A DNA stretch of 51,718 nucleotides from Polyangiaceae bacterium (GCA_013214025.1 JABSRN010000172.1:1-51718), one strand, 5' to 3'; positions 34,118-42,516 are shown, numbered from the stretch's first letter. Made by a program: numbers and translations. The notes: generated by a model from the sequence alone, not told the origin.

Positions 34118-34681
34118 TCAGCGTTTGGTGGGATCCGCGAGGATTCGTTCGAGCTGGAGCAGGCTATTGCCAGGCAGTTGTTGGACGGCAGCGTCATCGA
34201 AACGCCGCAGCTCGGGGAGGACGGGGCTGGCGTGCAAGCGCAGCAGATCCTGCGAGTCTGCGAGCAGCGGGTAGTGACCCTGGGACATGGCGGTGACGTA
34301 GAGATCCGAGCGACGGCTGGGGGCTAGAAACATCACGCTGGCTTTCCCGCGGATCAGCGCTGCCTCACCGTGGACCAGTTGCCCGATCTCTCCGACACGG
34401 CCTCCGAGGGTACGGACGACGACCTCGGTCTCGCTCGTTTGCCCGCCGTTGACGGTCTGTTCGACGCGCACGGTGGTGAAGGTAACAATGCGTCTGTGAC
34501 CGCCAATTTCTTCCCACTGGGCGGTGCTGCCTAGGGGCGTGCCGACGATGCTGTGGGAGCTCCGGTGCAGCAATTCGGTTACGCTCACGGCGCGCGAGAC
34601 GGTCGCCTGGGCGATTCCGGGAGCGGCCGACGCGCCGGCCACCAGCCCGAGGCTTCGCAGGAAATCTCTTCGGTCAAGCAT
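34118..34681 (-). CDS. Tat-exported protein of unknown function
   Basis: The 187-residue protein starts with a twin-arginine signal, MLDRRDFLRSLGLVAGASA, followed by AAPGIAQA. The mature part is beta-rich, with RIVTFTTVRVEQTVNGG, EVVVRTLGGRVGEIGQLVHGEA and KASVMFLAPS, and no cofactor motif. Tat export usually means folding before transport. It is followed after 4 bases by the metalloprotease gene, so the two are likely made together, and the Tat protein could be a partner, inhibitor or chaperone of the protease; this is inference from coupling. ATG 34681 directly precedes the twin arginines. Confidence 0.8.
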   Translation of the reverse strand: MLDRRDFLRSLGLVAGASAAPGIAQATVSRAVSVTELLHRSSHSIVGTPLGSTAQWEEIGGHRRIVTFTTVRVEQTVNGGQTSETEVVVRTLGGRVGEIGQLVHGEAALIRGKASVMFLAPSRRSDLYVTAMSQGHYPLLADSQDLLRLHASPVLPELRRFDDAAVQQLPGNSLLQLERILADPTKR

Positions 34682-34796
34682 GAAGCAAGGCTAGCACACG
34701 ATTTGGTATCGGCCTTGCATTCCTCTGGCTCGGTCGGGCGGGCAGGGGAGAAATAGCGAAGGGGTGGTTGGTCTGCTAGATCCCAGAGGGTCCCCC

Positions 34797-37490
34797 ATGG
34801 TCGTTAGTCGAGAATCCCAACCGCCTCTCCTGGAGCGATTGTCGCGCACGCTCGTTCCTGAACTAAAGAGCTACCTGGTCCAGCATCAGGCCAAAGTGAT
34901 GGCCATGGTAGAGCCGGGCGACGAAACTTCCGGCGTTCCCGCTGGCGCGCATTACACTCGATGTGTCGACGGTTTGTTGACGTCGGTATTCGCGGCTGCC
35001 GAGTGCGCGCTGCGCTCGAATTCGACACACAAGCCCATCTGTTTGGCGGCGGTCGGCAGCTATGGCCGTGGCGTCATGTCGCTGTACAGCGACCTCGACG
35101 TTCGCTTGCTGTGTTCCGGGAACATCGACGACGCGGCGGAGGCCGCCGAAGCCATCCTGTATCCACTATGGGATGCGGGCCTCAACATCGGTCATCAGGT
35201 AGTCGAGCTAGAAAGTCTGCTTGAGTTGGCACGCAAAGACTTGCCGACAGCCACCACTTTGCTCGATTGGCGCAAGCTAGCTGGGCCAACAGAACTAAAC
35301 GGCGCGTTACAGCGCCGGGTGTTCGAGGGCGTTTTTGACCGCAGTGGCCTTAGAGATTTCTTGGACAAACTGGTCGAGAGTTCGTCGAAACGAGCGGCAC
35401 GTTTCGGCGACTCAGTCTTCTTGTTGGAGCCGGATATCAAGAACGGCGCGGGCGGCCTGCGCGATCTGGACATCGCTCACTGGGCGGCACGAGCCCGCTG
35501 GCAGTCTTCTTCCTGGTCGGGTCTGGTTCGTCTGGGGGTGCTCGTCAAAGGCGAGGGGGCGGAGCTAGCTGCCGCTCAGAGCTTCCTATGGCGCGTGCGC
35601 AATCAACTGCATGTGAAGGCCCAGCGTCTGAGTGACCGGCTCGGCTTCGAGCAACAAGAGATGCTGGCCGAAGCGCTTCACTACGGCACAAGTGGCGCGG
35701 CTGTGGAGTCGCTGATGAGCGACTACTACCGGCACGCAAGAACCGTCATTCGCGGGCGAGATATGTTGCTGGAGCGCGCCATGCCCCCGGCGCAACGGCC
35801 CCCAACAGAGAAGCTACTGGGTAACGGCCTGAAAATCGTCAACGGCGCGATGTCCTTGGTTGACCCTCGAGACATGGCAAACGATCCCGCGCTCGCGATG
35901 CGCGTGTATTACGAGGCCGTGCGTCGGCAGCTGCCGGTGTACAAGTTCGCCAGGCAGGTCATCGTTCGGTCGACTGGCTCCGCGGACTTTTGCAAGGCCT
36001 TGCGGGCTAGCGAAGAGGCGGCGACCATGTTTCGGCGGCTCGTGCGAGAGCCTCAGCAAACGAAGTTGCGCTTGGGTTCCGTTCTTCACGAGCTTCACGA
36101 TGTGGGCCTGCTGCTCGCCATGGTGCCGGAATTTGAGCCGGTGGTAGGCCGGGTGCACCACGATATTTACCACGTATACACCGTGGACGTTCATTCGATC
36201 CGCGCCGTGGATCGGCTGCGGGCGCTGACCCGCGGTGAACTAGCCGAAGAATTTCCGCTGGCGTCACGATTGGCCGCGGAGATAGCGCGTCCCACGGTGC
36301 TGTTCTTCGCCACCTTCCTGCACGATGTCGGCAAGGCCCTCGGCGGGAAGAACCACTCCGAGAACGGCGCCATCATGGCCCAAGAGATCGTCGCTCGCTT
36401 GGGTTTGAGCGAAGCGGATGTGACCGAGGTGGTTCACCTCATCAGCGAACACCTCCGCATGTATCACGTTGCGACACGACGGGACATCGATGACCCCCGC
36501 ACTATCGAGGACATGTGCGAAGCGGTGCATGGCCGGGAAGGTCTGCGCGAGCTGTACCTGCTGACGGTATCCGATGTTTCGACCACCAGCCCGACGGCGA
36601 TGACCAGCTGGAAGTCGCGGATGCTGGAGGAGCTCTACATCGCGACCCAACGAGTCTTGGAGGTAGGGGCCGAGAAACGCGATGGAAAACGCGTGCGCAG
36701 GGTCATCGAGTCCGTGCAAGCCCTCTGGGGAGACGCACCCGATCGAGAGTACCTGGACCATTTTCTAATCGCCTTGCCCGAGCGATATTTGTACGCGAAC
36801 TCTCCGGGGTCGATTGTCAAGCAGGCGCAGTTTGTCGCGGACAGCCGAGGCGAGCCCGTGAAACTGATGGTCTTGGGCAGCCGTGAGCCCTACGTTGAGA
36901 TCGCCGTACTCACCGAAGACCGCTTCGGAGCCCTGGCGCATATTGCTGCCAGTTTTTCGGCATCCCGGCTGCGAGTGATTGGCGCTCAGATCTATTCTTG
37001 GAACGAGATGGACGGTCACGGCCGTGTACTGGACATTTTCTGGGTCAGCTGCGGACTGGAGGTGGATTCGACCCTGCGCGCGGTTCCCAGTGTAGAGGAG
37101 AACCTCGGTCGTCTATTGCGAGGGGAACTCACCCCGGAACAACTGCTCGGGATGGGCGGGCGCGCGAGTTCCGACCCTCGACGAGATGGCCCCGAGATCC
37201 GGTCGAAGTTGAACATCGACAACCGTTGCGCCTCGCGCCATACGGTCATCGAAGTCATTACCCGCAATAGCTCGAACTTGCTGTTTCGGCTCGCCGACAC
37301 ATTGAACAACGCCGGCGTGCGAATCGACTTGGCTAAAATCAATACCGAGGGAGACCGCGTGGCGGACGTCTTCTACGTCACCGATACCGATGGCGCGAAG
37401 CTGGTGGATCCTGCGGCGCTCAGCGAAATCAAGCTGGCGGTGTACGAAACGCTAAAGCTAATCGATCAGGGCGATTCAGGCGCGGGCTAG
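34797..37490 (+). CDS. glnD: Bifunctional uridylyltransferase/uridylyl-removing enzyme GlnD
   Basis: GlnD adds or removes UMP on PII proteins according to glutamine level, setting nitrogen control. The 897-residue product has the usual order: a nucleotidyltransferase domain with GSYGRGVMSLYSDLDVRLLC (residues 87-106, metal ligands in DLD), the GlnE-like helper region with NGAGGLRDLDIAHW, an HD domain with FLHDVGKALGGKNHSENGA, and two C-terminal ACT domains (VEIAVLTEDRFGALAHIAAS and HTVIEVITRNSSNLLFRLAD). ATG 34797 has an AGAGGG site upstream; GTG 34764 is in frame eleven codons earlier and is possible. No glnB or amtB gene is adjacent. The gene ends just before a structured RNA region. Confidence 0.95.
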   Translation: MVVSRESQPPLLERLSRTLVPELKSYLVQHQAKVMAMVEPGDETSGVPAGAHYTRCVDGLLTSVFAAAECALRSNSTHKPICLAAVGSYGRGVMSLYSDLDVRLLCSGNIDDAAEAAEAILYPLWDAGLNIGHQVVELESLLELARKDLPTATTLLDWRKLAGPTELNGALQRRVFEGVFDRSGLRDFLDKLVESSSKRAARFGDSVFLLEPDIKNGAGGLRDLDIAHWAARARWQSSSWSGLVRLGVLVKGEGAELAAAQSFLWRVRNQLHVKAQRLSDRLGFEQQEMLAEALHYGTSGAAVESLMSDYYRHARTVIRGRDMLLERAMPPAQRPPTEKLLGNGLKIVNGAMSLVDPRDMANDPALAMRVYYEAVRRQLPVYKFARQVIVRSTGSADFCKALRASEEAATMFRRLVREPQQTKLRLGSVLHELHDVGLLLAMVPEFEPVVGRVHHDIYHVYTVDVHSIRAVDRLRALTRGELAEEFPLASRLAAEIARPTVLFFATFLHDVGKALGGKNHSENGAIMAQEIVARLGLSEADVTEVVHLISEHLRMYHVATRRDIDDPRTIEDMCEAVHGREGLRELYLLTVSDVSTTSPTAMTSWKSRMLEELYIATQRVLEVGAEKRDGKRVRRVIESVQALWGDAPDREYLDHFLIALPERYLYANSPGSIVKQAQFVADSRGEPVKLMVLGSREPYVEIAVLTEDRFGALAHIAASFSASRLRVIGAQIYSWNEMDGHGRVLDIFWVSCGLEVDSTLRAVPSVEENLGRLLRGELTPEQLLGMGGRASSDPRRDGPEIRSKLNIDNRCASRHTVIEVITRNSSNLLFRLADTLNNAGVRIDLAKINTEGDRVADVFYVTDTDGAKLVDPAALSEIKLAVYETLKLIDQGDSGAG

Positions 37491-37625
37491 CCGGGGAGCG
37501 ACCGGCTTTCGACGGGGCAGGGGCTTCTGTCTCCTGGTTGTGCCCGGCTGAGACGCGACTGCGACCCGGCGGCAGCACCCACTGGGTACCGGGTCTTCAA
37601 CCAGCGCGGAATATTCGGGCAGCAG
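37491..37625 (+). ncRNA. Structured RNA or leader with tmRNA-like 5' motif
   Basis: The segment starts GGGGAGCGACCGGCTTTCGA and continues CGGGG, which closely fits the conserved 5' end of tmRNA (GGGG...GGxTTCGACxxGG). Inside lie nested pairings: CTGGTTG (37534-37540) with CAACCAG (37598-37604), GACCCGG (37563-37569) with CCGGGTC (37589-37595), and ACCC with GGGT (37577-37587). GCCCG (37542-37546) with CGGGC (37616-37620) could form a pseudoknot. A peptide tag frame ending in Ala-Leu-Ala-Ala and the tRNA-like 3' half with a T arm are not found before the next gene at 37694. It is therefore either a partial or unusual tmRNA, a different small RNA or an mRNA leader. Confidence 0.4.
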
Positions 37626-37630
37626 TTTTC

Positions 37631-37655
37631 CTCAACACTGCCCGACAGTGTTGAG
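37631..37655 (+). terminator. Hairpin with 10-pair stem upstream of the TPR gene
   Basis: CTCAACACTG (37631-37640), loop CCCGA, CAGTGTTGAG (37646-37655) is a perfect stem-loop. A TTTT run precedes it and AATTG follows, so it lacks a clean U-run. CGGGCAG (37616-37622) can pair instead with CTGCCCG (37638-37644), which would disrupt this stem, giving an attenuator-like choice. Confidence 0.5.
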
Positions 37656-37693
37656 AATTGTCACCACGGGCTGAAGTCACGATACTGTCCCTC

Positions 37694-38734
37694 ATGATGC
37701 AACGACCTTGGCGCAGAAATTCCTCCAATCACGTGTGCCGGGCAATCGTCGTATTCGTTGCCGTCGCTTTACTGGGCGGTTGCGGAGGCGCGCAAACTAG
37801 CACCCAGGCTCCGTCGGACCCGCCCCCCACGTTGGACGCCGACGACACCGCGGCTCCATCCTCGAGCGCGGTGGCCAAGGCGATGGAGGCGATCAAAAAC
37901 GAAGACTTTGCTGCCGCCCAGCAAGCGTTGGCAGCGATCGCCACGGGGCCTACAGACGATGCCCAGGCTCACTACTATCTCGGAGTCGCTCTCGAAGGCC
38001 TGGGGAAGGGGAGCGAGGCTGAGGCCCAATACGCGTACGCCCTGGCGGCCGATCCGAAACTAACGGAGGCAGCTTTGAATCTATCGGCGGTACTGTTGGA
38101 CGCGTCCAAAGCAAAAGAAGCTCTGGAGGTGATCGACGCCGCCCTGGGGGATTCACCGGACTCGCCTATGCTGTTGGCGAACAAAGCCTTGGCGCTGTCG
38201 ATGGGGTCCGACACGAAACTCACTCTGCAAGCCTACGAAGCGGCGGTAGCCGTGGCTCCCGGCAATCACTCCCTGCACTTCGAGTACGCCACCATGTTGG
38301 CTCGGGACGGCAACAAGACGGCCGCACTGACGGAGCTGGACGTGGCGACGGAGTCCGATGACATCGCCGTGCTCGCGTCATCGGCGGACGCCTACGGTAA
38401 GTTAAAAGCCTTCGGCAAATGCATCGCCGCGCTGAACCGTGCTCTGGCGCAAAAGTCGGGCAACACCGGTCTCAGTTCGGAGCAATGGGCGCAACTTCAT
38501 CTGCAGCGGGGCATGTGTGAACACGGCGCCAAAGATGACGATTCAGCAGCCAAGGATTACCGAGCGGCCATCCAACTGAACGCGAAGTTGGCGGCGGCCC
38601 ACTACTACCTGGGCCTGCACCTAGCTAAGAGCGGGGACAAGTCAGCCGCGAAAAAGTCGTTGGAGCAGGCGGTGGCCTTAGACGCGAGCGGCCGAGTGGG
38701 CGCCGCTGCAGCCAAGGTAATGAAGCGGCTGTAG
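37694..38734 (+). CDS. TPR-repeat lipoprotein
   Basis: From ATG 37694 the protein has 346 residues, with a signal peptide and lipobox VALLGGC (C30). After a Pro/Thr/Asp linker, tandem tetratricopeptide repeats fill the rest: AQAHYYLGVALEGLGKGSEAEAQYAYAL, ALNLSAVLLDASKAKEALEVIDAAL, LHLQRGMCEHGAKDDDSAAKDYRAAI and AAAHYYLGLHLAKSGDKSAAKKSLEQAV. TPR lipoproteins usually scaffold envelope protein complexes, for example in pilus secretin or outer-membrane assembly. A second ATG directly follows the first. The structured segment just upstream could regulate it. It converges with parB. Confidence 0.8.
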   Translation: MMQRPWRRNSSNHVCRAIVVFVAVALLGGCGGAQTSTQAPSDPPPTLDADDTAAPSSSAVAKAMEAIKNEDFAAAQQALAAIATGPTDDAQAHYYLGVALEGLGKGSEAEAQYAYALAADPKLTEAALNLSAVLLDASKAKEALEVIDAALGDSPDSPMLLANKALALSMGSDTKLTLQAYEAAVAVAPGNHSLHFEYATMLARDGNKTAALTELDVATESDDIAVLASSADAYGKLKAFGKCIAALNRALAQKSGNTGLSSEQWAQLHLQRGMCEHGAKDDDSAAKDYRAAIQLNAKLAAAHYYLGLHLAKSGDKSAAKKSLEQAVALDASGRVGAAAAKVMKRL

Positions 38735-38830
38735 CCCGGTCTCACCCAGCGTCGCCAGCCGGGCGATGATATCCAGCGGTGCCGTGCCCTACCGTCGGCG
38801 CTGGGAGCTGCCGTCGACGGTGGCGAGGAT

Positions 38831-39733
38831 CTAGAGCAGACGCTCCAGCAGGCGATCCAGGTCGTCCAAGCTCGCATAATCGATTTTGATTTCGCCCTTT
38901 CCGTCGCGGTCCTTCACTGTGCAGGGGGCGCCCAATGAACGCGCTAGGCGGAGTTCTAGATCGCGGACACCTACGCTTTTTTTCTTCGGGGCAGGGGGAG
39001 TGATGTCGCCCGTATCTCGAGACGAACGGACGAGTGCTTCGGTCTGTCGCACGCTCAAGCGCTTTTTGAGCACGACGGCGGCTGCGCGAAGAATGCTCTT
39101 CTCGTCACCGGCTCCCAGCAGGGCGCGGGCATGGCCTTCGCTCAGTTCGCCGTCGACCACTGACTCACGGATCGAGGCGGGAAGTTTGAGTAGCCGCAGG
39201 GCGTTGGAAATAGTGGAGCGGTCCTTGCCGATCGCTTTCGCGAGGGAGTCAATGGTGTGTCCATGCTGGTGGACAAGCGCGTCGAGGGCTTCGGCGAATT
39301 CGATCGCGTTCAGATCTTCGCGCTGAACGTTTTCGATCAGAGAGACCTCGAAAGCTTGGGCGTCGGAAAAGTCTTTGACGATGACGAGAGGCTCGAGCAG
39401 TCCCGCCTTTTGGCACGCGCGCCAGCGTCGTTCGCCGGCCACAATCTCATACTTGTCGGACCCGCTGACTTTACGGACCACGATGGGTTCAATCAGTCCG
39501 TGTTCCTTGATGGATGCGGCGAGTTCTTCGAGCCGCTCGGGATCGAAATGTTTTCGTGGCTGTCCTTTTTTGGGAACGAGCTTTTCCAGTGCGCAAGGGA
39601 AGACCGTACGGTCGCCCGAGCTGGATGCTGGCTGGGCGGGTGCCGCCGGCGCGGCTGGGGTGGCGGCCGCCGCCGGGAGCAGCGCGTCGAGGCCGCGCCC
39701 TAGACCTCGTCGGGGCTTGGGTGGTGGGCTCAA
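38831..39733 (-). CDS. parB: Chromosome partitioning protein ParB
   Basis: ParB binds parS sites, spreads as a CTP-dependent clamp and guides origin segregation with ParA. The 300-residue protein starts RRGLGRGLDALLP, the usual ParB opening. It has the ParB/Srx nuclease-fold box PIVVRKVSGSDKYEIVAGERRWRA, then SLIENVQREDLNAIEFAEAL, a helix-turn-helix (DSLAKAIGKDRSTISNALRLLKLP), SEGHARALLG and a C-terminal dimerisation region. An Ala/Pro-rich linker occupies residues 20-42. Its ATG overlaps the parA stop by 4 bases, so translation is coupled. I did not see a parS palindrome around the operon. Confidence 0.95.
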   Translation of the reverse strand: MSPPPKPRRGLGRGLDALLPAAAATPAAPAAPAQPASSSGDRTVFPCALEKLVPKKGQPRKHFDPERLEELAASIKEHGLIEPIVVRKVSGSDKYEIVAGERRWRACQKAGLLEPLVIVKDFSDAQAFEVSLIENVQREDLNAIEFAEALDALVHQHGHTIDSLAKAIGKDRSTISNALRLLKLPASIRESVVDGELSEGHARALLGAGDEKSILRAAAVVLKKRLSVRQTEALVRSSRDTGDITPPAPKKKSVGVRDLELRLARSLGAPCTVKDRDGKGEIKIDYASLDDLDRLLERLL

Positions 39734-40500
39734 GAGGTGCCCTCAAGAAACTCGCGGGCTAAGGAGAGGTAGCTCTGGCTGCCCTTGCACTGCACGTCAT
39801 ACAGGATGGCGGGCATGCCGTGGGACGGGGCTTCGCTCAAACGAATGTTGCGGGGGATGACCGCGTCGAAGACTCGAAAGTGACGCTTCACCTGGTCTGC
39901 CACTTGATGGGCGAGTCGGTTCCGGGGATCCCACATGGTGAGCACCAGGCCCTCGACGGTCAGTCCAGGGTTCAAGCTGCTTTTGACGCGATCGATAGTG
40001 GCCATCAAGTAAGTGATGCCTTCCAACGCGTAGTACTCGGCTTGAAGTGGAACGATGACGCGGTTGGCTGCCCCCAATACGTTGAGCGTCAGTACGCCGA
40101 GGGACGGCGGGGAGTCGATGACGATGAATTCGTACTCCTTGAGGGCGTCGGAGCGCAGGACACGTCGGAGGTGTTTTCCACGATCCTCATCGTCGAAGAG
40201 TTCGTACTCCACCGCGGTCAGATCTTGGGACGACGGCGCGATGCGTAGCTTAGGCATCGCAGTTTCGTAAATCACCTCGGTGATGTCGGCACCGCCGATG
40301 AGTGCGTCGTAGATGGTTCGCTCCGCGGTGTTCGGTGCGATGCCCACGCCGCTCGAAGCGTTCGCCTGGGGATCGAGATCCACTAGTAGCGTATTGCGTT
40401 CTGCCGCGGCCAGGCTCGCTGCCAGATTCACGGCAGTGGTGGTCTTTCCCACTCCGCCTTTCTGGTTCGCGATGGCGATGATGTCGGGTCCAGATGTCAT
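39730..40500 (-). CDS. parA: Chromosome partitioning ATPase ParA
   Basis: ParA is the ATPase that moves ParB-bound origins along the nucleoid. From ATG 40500 the 256-residue product starts MTSGPDIIAIANQKGGVGKT, with the deviant Walker A KGGVGKTT, then LLVDLDPQANASSG (A'), FIVIDSPPSLGVLT (Walker B) and the C-terminal RLSEAPSHGMP. The open frame upstream to 40635 has no ParA sequence and is not used. The gene lies first in the parAB operon. Upstream, a plus-strand pair of small genes faces it, so the promoters lie in about 40501-40610. Neither gidA nor rsmG, frequent ParAB neighbours, is present here. Confidence 0.95.
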   Translation of the reverse strand: MTSGPDIIAIANQKGGVGKTTTAVNLAASLAAAERNTLLVDLDPQANASSGVGIAPNTAERTIYDALIGGADITEVIYETAMPKLRIAPSSQDLTAVEYELFDDEDRGKHLRRVLRSDALKEYEFIVIDSPPSLGVLTLNVLGAANRVIVPLQAEYYALEGITYLMATIDRVKSSLNPGLTVEGLVLTMWDPRNRLAHQVADQVKRHFRVFDAVIPRNIRLSEAPSHGMPAILYDVQCKGSQSYLSLAREFLEGTS

Positions 40501-40610
40501 GGCTACGGGGGACACTCTCTTATCGAAATTATCCGAAGAACACTCGTTTTGTTGGCGGTAATCCGAGGCCGGCATACATTGTGTGCAGATGTAGGTGTAA
40601 GTAGGTTTTT

Positions 40611-40811
40611 GTGAGTCAAGGTAAGTCAACAACAAGGTCCGCGCTCAGGCGCCAGCTCGAGACAGCGATGTCTGGGGTAGCTCTGCCGGCCACTCCGGCT
40701 GCCGAGCGGATTCTGTTGGAGCAGTTCTGGCAGCGGGATTCCGTTCCCGCCACCCGTCGAGTCTCCCCGACCCCACGCCCCACCCACCTGAGTCTCGTCC
40801 CGAACCCTTAG
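40611..40811 (+). CDS. Possible small basic protein
   Basis: A GTG-started frame of 66 codons lies divergent to parA and ends 10 bases before the acidic small gene at 40822. Residues about 8-43 (TTRSALRRQLETAMSGVALP then ATPAAERILLEQFWQRD) could form two helices, and the tail is Pro/Arg/Thr-rich. No family is recognised and the ribosome site is poor. It may be a real small gene cotranscribed with the next one, or chance. Confidence 0.35.
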   Translation: MSQGKSTTRSALRRQLETAMSGVALPATPAAERILLEQFWQRDSVPATRRVSPTPRPTHLSLVPNP

Positions 40812-40821
40812 GAAAAGTCCA

Positions 40822-41001
40822 ATGAGCACATCCCGTTATCGAAGTTTTGAAGATTTTACCCGTGACGAAATTCGTCCCAATTTACGGGCGGGCTGGTCGT
40901 TGGACAACATCAACGACCCCAGCGCTCGGGAGATCGAGTTCGGAATGGACCCATTCGAAGCTGCCTTGCTCGAGGCTGAGCAAGAGGAGGAGGACGAGTA
41001 G
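40822..41001 (+). CDS. 59-residue acidic protein between parA and tig
   Basis: ATG 40822 follows a TTAGGAAAAG ribosome site, and the stop is TAG 40999-41001. The 59-residue product reads MSTSRYRSFEDFTRDEIRPN and continues with LRAGWSLDNIND, EIEFGMDPFEAALLEAEQ and a final EEEDE. The sequence is ordered, not random: aromatic N-terminal motif, amphipathic middle helix and a strongly acidic tail. No membrane segment or Cys is present, so it is cytosolic. A strong intrinsic terminator follows 68 bases later, so it is a separate transcript from tig. I recall similar short RSFEDF-type proteins in myxobacteria but know no function. Confidence 0.65.
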   Translation: MSTSRYRSFEDFTRDEIRPNLRAGWSLDNINDPSAREIEFGMDPFEAALLEAEQEEEDE

Positions 41002-41068
41002 GACTCCCTTCCAGAGGCCAGGGAGTCCCTCCGGCCCCAAGAAACTACATCCCTCTCCGGGATACCCT

Positions 41069-41102
41069 GACCCCGCGGGCTGCCTCCTGCGGGGTCTTTT
41101 TT
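41069..41102 (+). terminator. Intrinsic terminator upstream of tig
   Basis: GACCCCGC (41069-41076) pairs with GCGGGGTC (41089-41096), followed at once by TTTTTT. This is a textbook rho-independent terminator ending the transcript of the 59-residue gene and isolating tig. Confidence 0.9.
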
Positions 41103-41160
41103 ATGCGGGGTATGGGGAACTTGACACCCGGCTCGGGCGCGGGCACGAGCGTCCCCACAA

Positions 41161-42432
41161 ATGCAGGTAACTCTAGAGAAACTAAGCCCCGTCCTTGTTG
41201 AACTGAACGTCGAAATCGATGCGAAACGCGTCGGGGTCGAGGTCAAGCAGGCCTATGCCGCCTTGTCGCGCACCGCCAAGGTCAAAGGCTTTCGCCCCGG
41301 CAAAGCGCCGCGCAAGCTTCTGACCCAGTTGTACGGTCCGCGCATCGCCGCTGACGTCGCCCAAAAGTTGGTGGACTCGACGTACCCCGAGGTGATTGCC
41401 GAGCAAAAGCTGCAGCCTGTCAGTCAACCGGCGGTAGAGCCCGGAGCCTTGAAAGAGACGCAGGTGTTTTCCTACAAGGCCCGTGTCGAGATCATCCCGG
41501 AAATCGAGAAGGTCGAGTACGAGGGCTTCGAAGTAACGAAGCCCAAGAGCGAGGTCGAAGAGAAGGCCGTCGACGAGGAACTCGAGAATTTGCGTAAAGC
41601 CAACTCGTGGCTCGAGCCTGCCAAAGAGAAGCGACCCGTAGAGGCCGGTGACGCCGTCGTGGTGGACGTCGATGTGTCCGTGGACGGTGAAAGTATCGAG
41701 GGCGCCGGCGGCGAAGGATTGAACTTCGAGCTCGGTGAAGGGAACCTCATCCCCGAGGTCGAAGAGGCCCTAATGGGAACGAAGGTCGGTGATGTCGCTG
41801 AGGCTCTCGCCGAGATGCCTGCCGGTCACCCCAACCCGAAGCTCAAAGGCAAGAAGGCCACGTTCAAGTTGACCCTCAAGGAGTTCAAGGTGCGTGTGCT
41901 GCCGAAGCTGGACGACGAGTTCGCGAAGGACTTGGGCGAGCACGAGACGCTGGACGAGGTCAAAAAGAGCGTTCGGGAGCAGCTGGAGAAGCGGGCGACC
42001 GAGGCCGCGGAAAATGCGGTCGCCGAAGCCCTCGTCGAGGCGCTGGCCAAGGCCAACCCCATCGATGTACCGAGCAGCTTGGTGGCCCGGCAGTCTCAGC
42101 AGACAGAGCAGGAGGTCATGGGTCAGGCCATGCGCGCCGGCCAGTCGGGCGGCTTGCCCCCGGAATTGAAGGGCAAGATCAAGGAAGACAGCGAGCGCAA
42201 GGTGCGTGCGGGCCTTCTAATGGCCGAGATCGCCAAACAAGAGGAGATCAAGATCGGCGAGCCGGAAATCGAGGAAGGCCTGAAGGAACTGGCCGAACAG
42301 ACCGGCAGGAACATCGCCAAGCTGCGGGCGGAGTACAAATCCGCTCAGGCCCGCGAGACCTTGGTCGGGATGATTCTTGAAAATAAGGTACTAGACATCA
42401 TCGAATCCAAGTCCAAGATTACCGAAGAATGA
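41161..42432 (+). CDS. tig: Trigger factor
   Basis: Trigger factor is the ribosome-bound chaperone that meets nascent chains. The 423-residue protein has the ribosome-docking loop GFRPGKAPRKLL (E. coli GFRKGKVP) in the N-terminal domain, a PPIase/FKBP-like domain at about 155-245 (GDAVVVDVDVSVDGESIEGA, FKLTLKEFKVRVLP) and a helical C-terminal cradle with repeated Lys/Glu pairs. It heads the run tig-clpP-clpX-lon, a conserved order in bacteria. The gap to clpP is 141 bases, so clpP may have its own promoter. Confidence 0.95.
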   Translation: MQVTLEKLSPVLVELNVEIDAKRVGVEVKQAYAALSRTAKVKGFRPGKAPRKLLTQLYGPRIAADVAQKLVDSTYPEVIAEQKLQPVSQPAVEPGALKETQVFSYKARVEIIPEIEKVEYEGFEVTKPKSEVEEKAVDEELENLRKANSWLEPAKEKRPVEAGDAVVVDVDVSVDGESIEGAGGEGLNFELGEGNLIPEVEEALMGTKVGDVAEALAEMPAGHPNPKLKGKKATFKLTLKEFKVRVLPKLDDEFAKDLGEHETLDEVKKSVREQLEKRATEAAENAVAEALVEALAKANPIDVPSSLVARQSQQTEQEVMGQAMRAGQSGGLPPELKGKIKEDSERKVRAGLLMAEIAKQEEIKIGEPEIEEGLKELAEQTGRNIAKLRAEYKSAQARETLVGMILENKVLDIIESKSKITEE

Positions 42433-42486
42433 AATCTCACTCACGTTATGGCGCGAGTGGGCGGTAGTGTTGAGAAGAACCAAGCA

Positions 42487-42516
42487 ATTTCTATCAGCGG
42501 CATTGTTGTTAGAAAT
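42487..42516 (+). promoter_or_regulatory. Inverted repeat upstream of clpP
   Basis: ATTTCTA (42487-42493) and TAGAAAT (42510-42516) form a 7-base inverted repeat with 16 bases between. It sits 58 bases before the clpP start, where an operator or promoter element might be expected. No known heat-shock operator (CIRCE) is present. The assignment is by position only. Confidence 0.35.

Noticed and set aside
37491-37693. A complete tmRNA gene (ssrA)
   Set aside because: Only the 5' motif fits; the tag frame and the tRNA-like 3' half are missing within the space available before the TPR gene.
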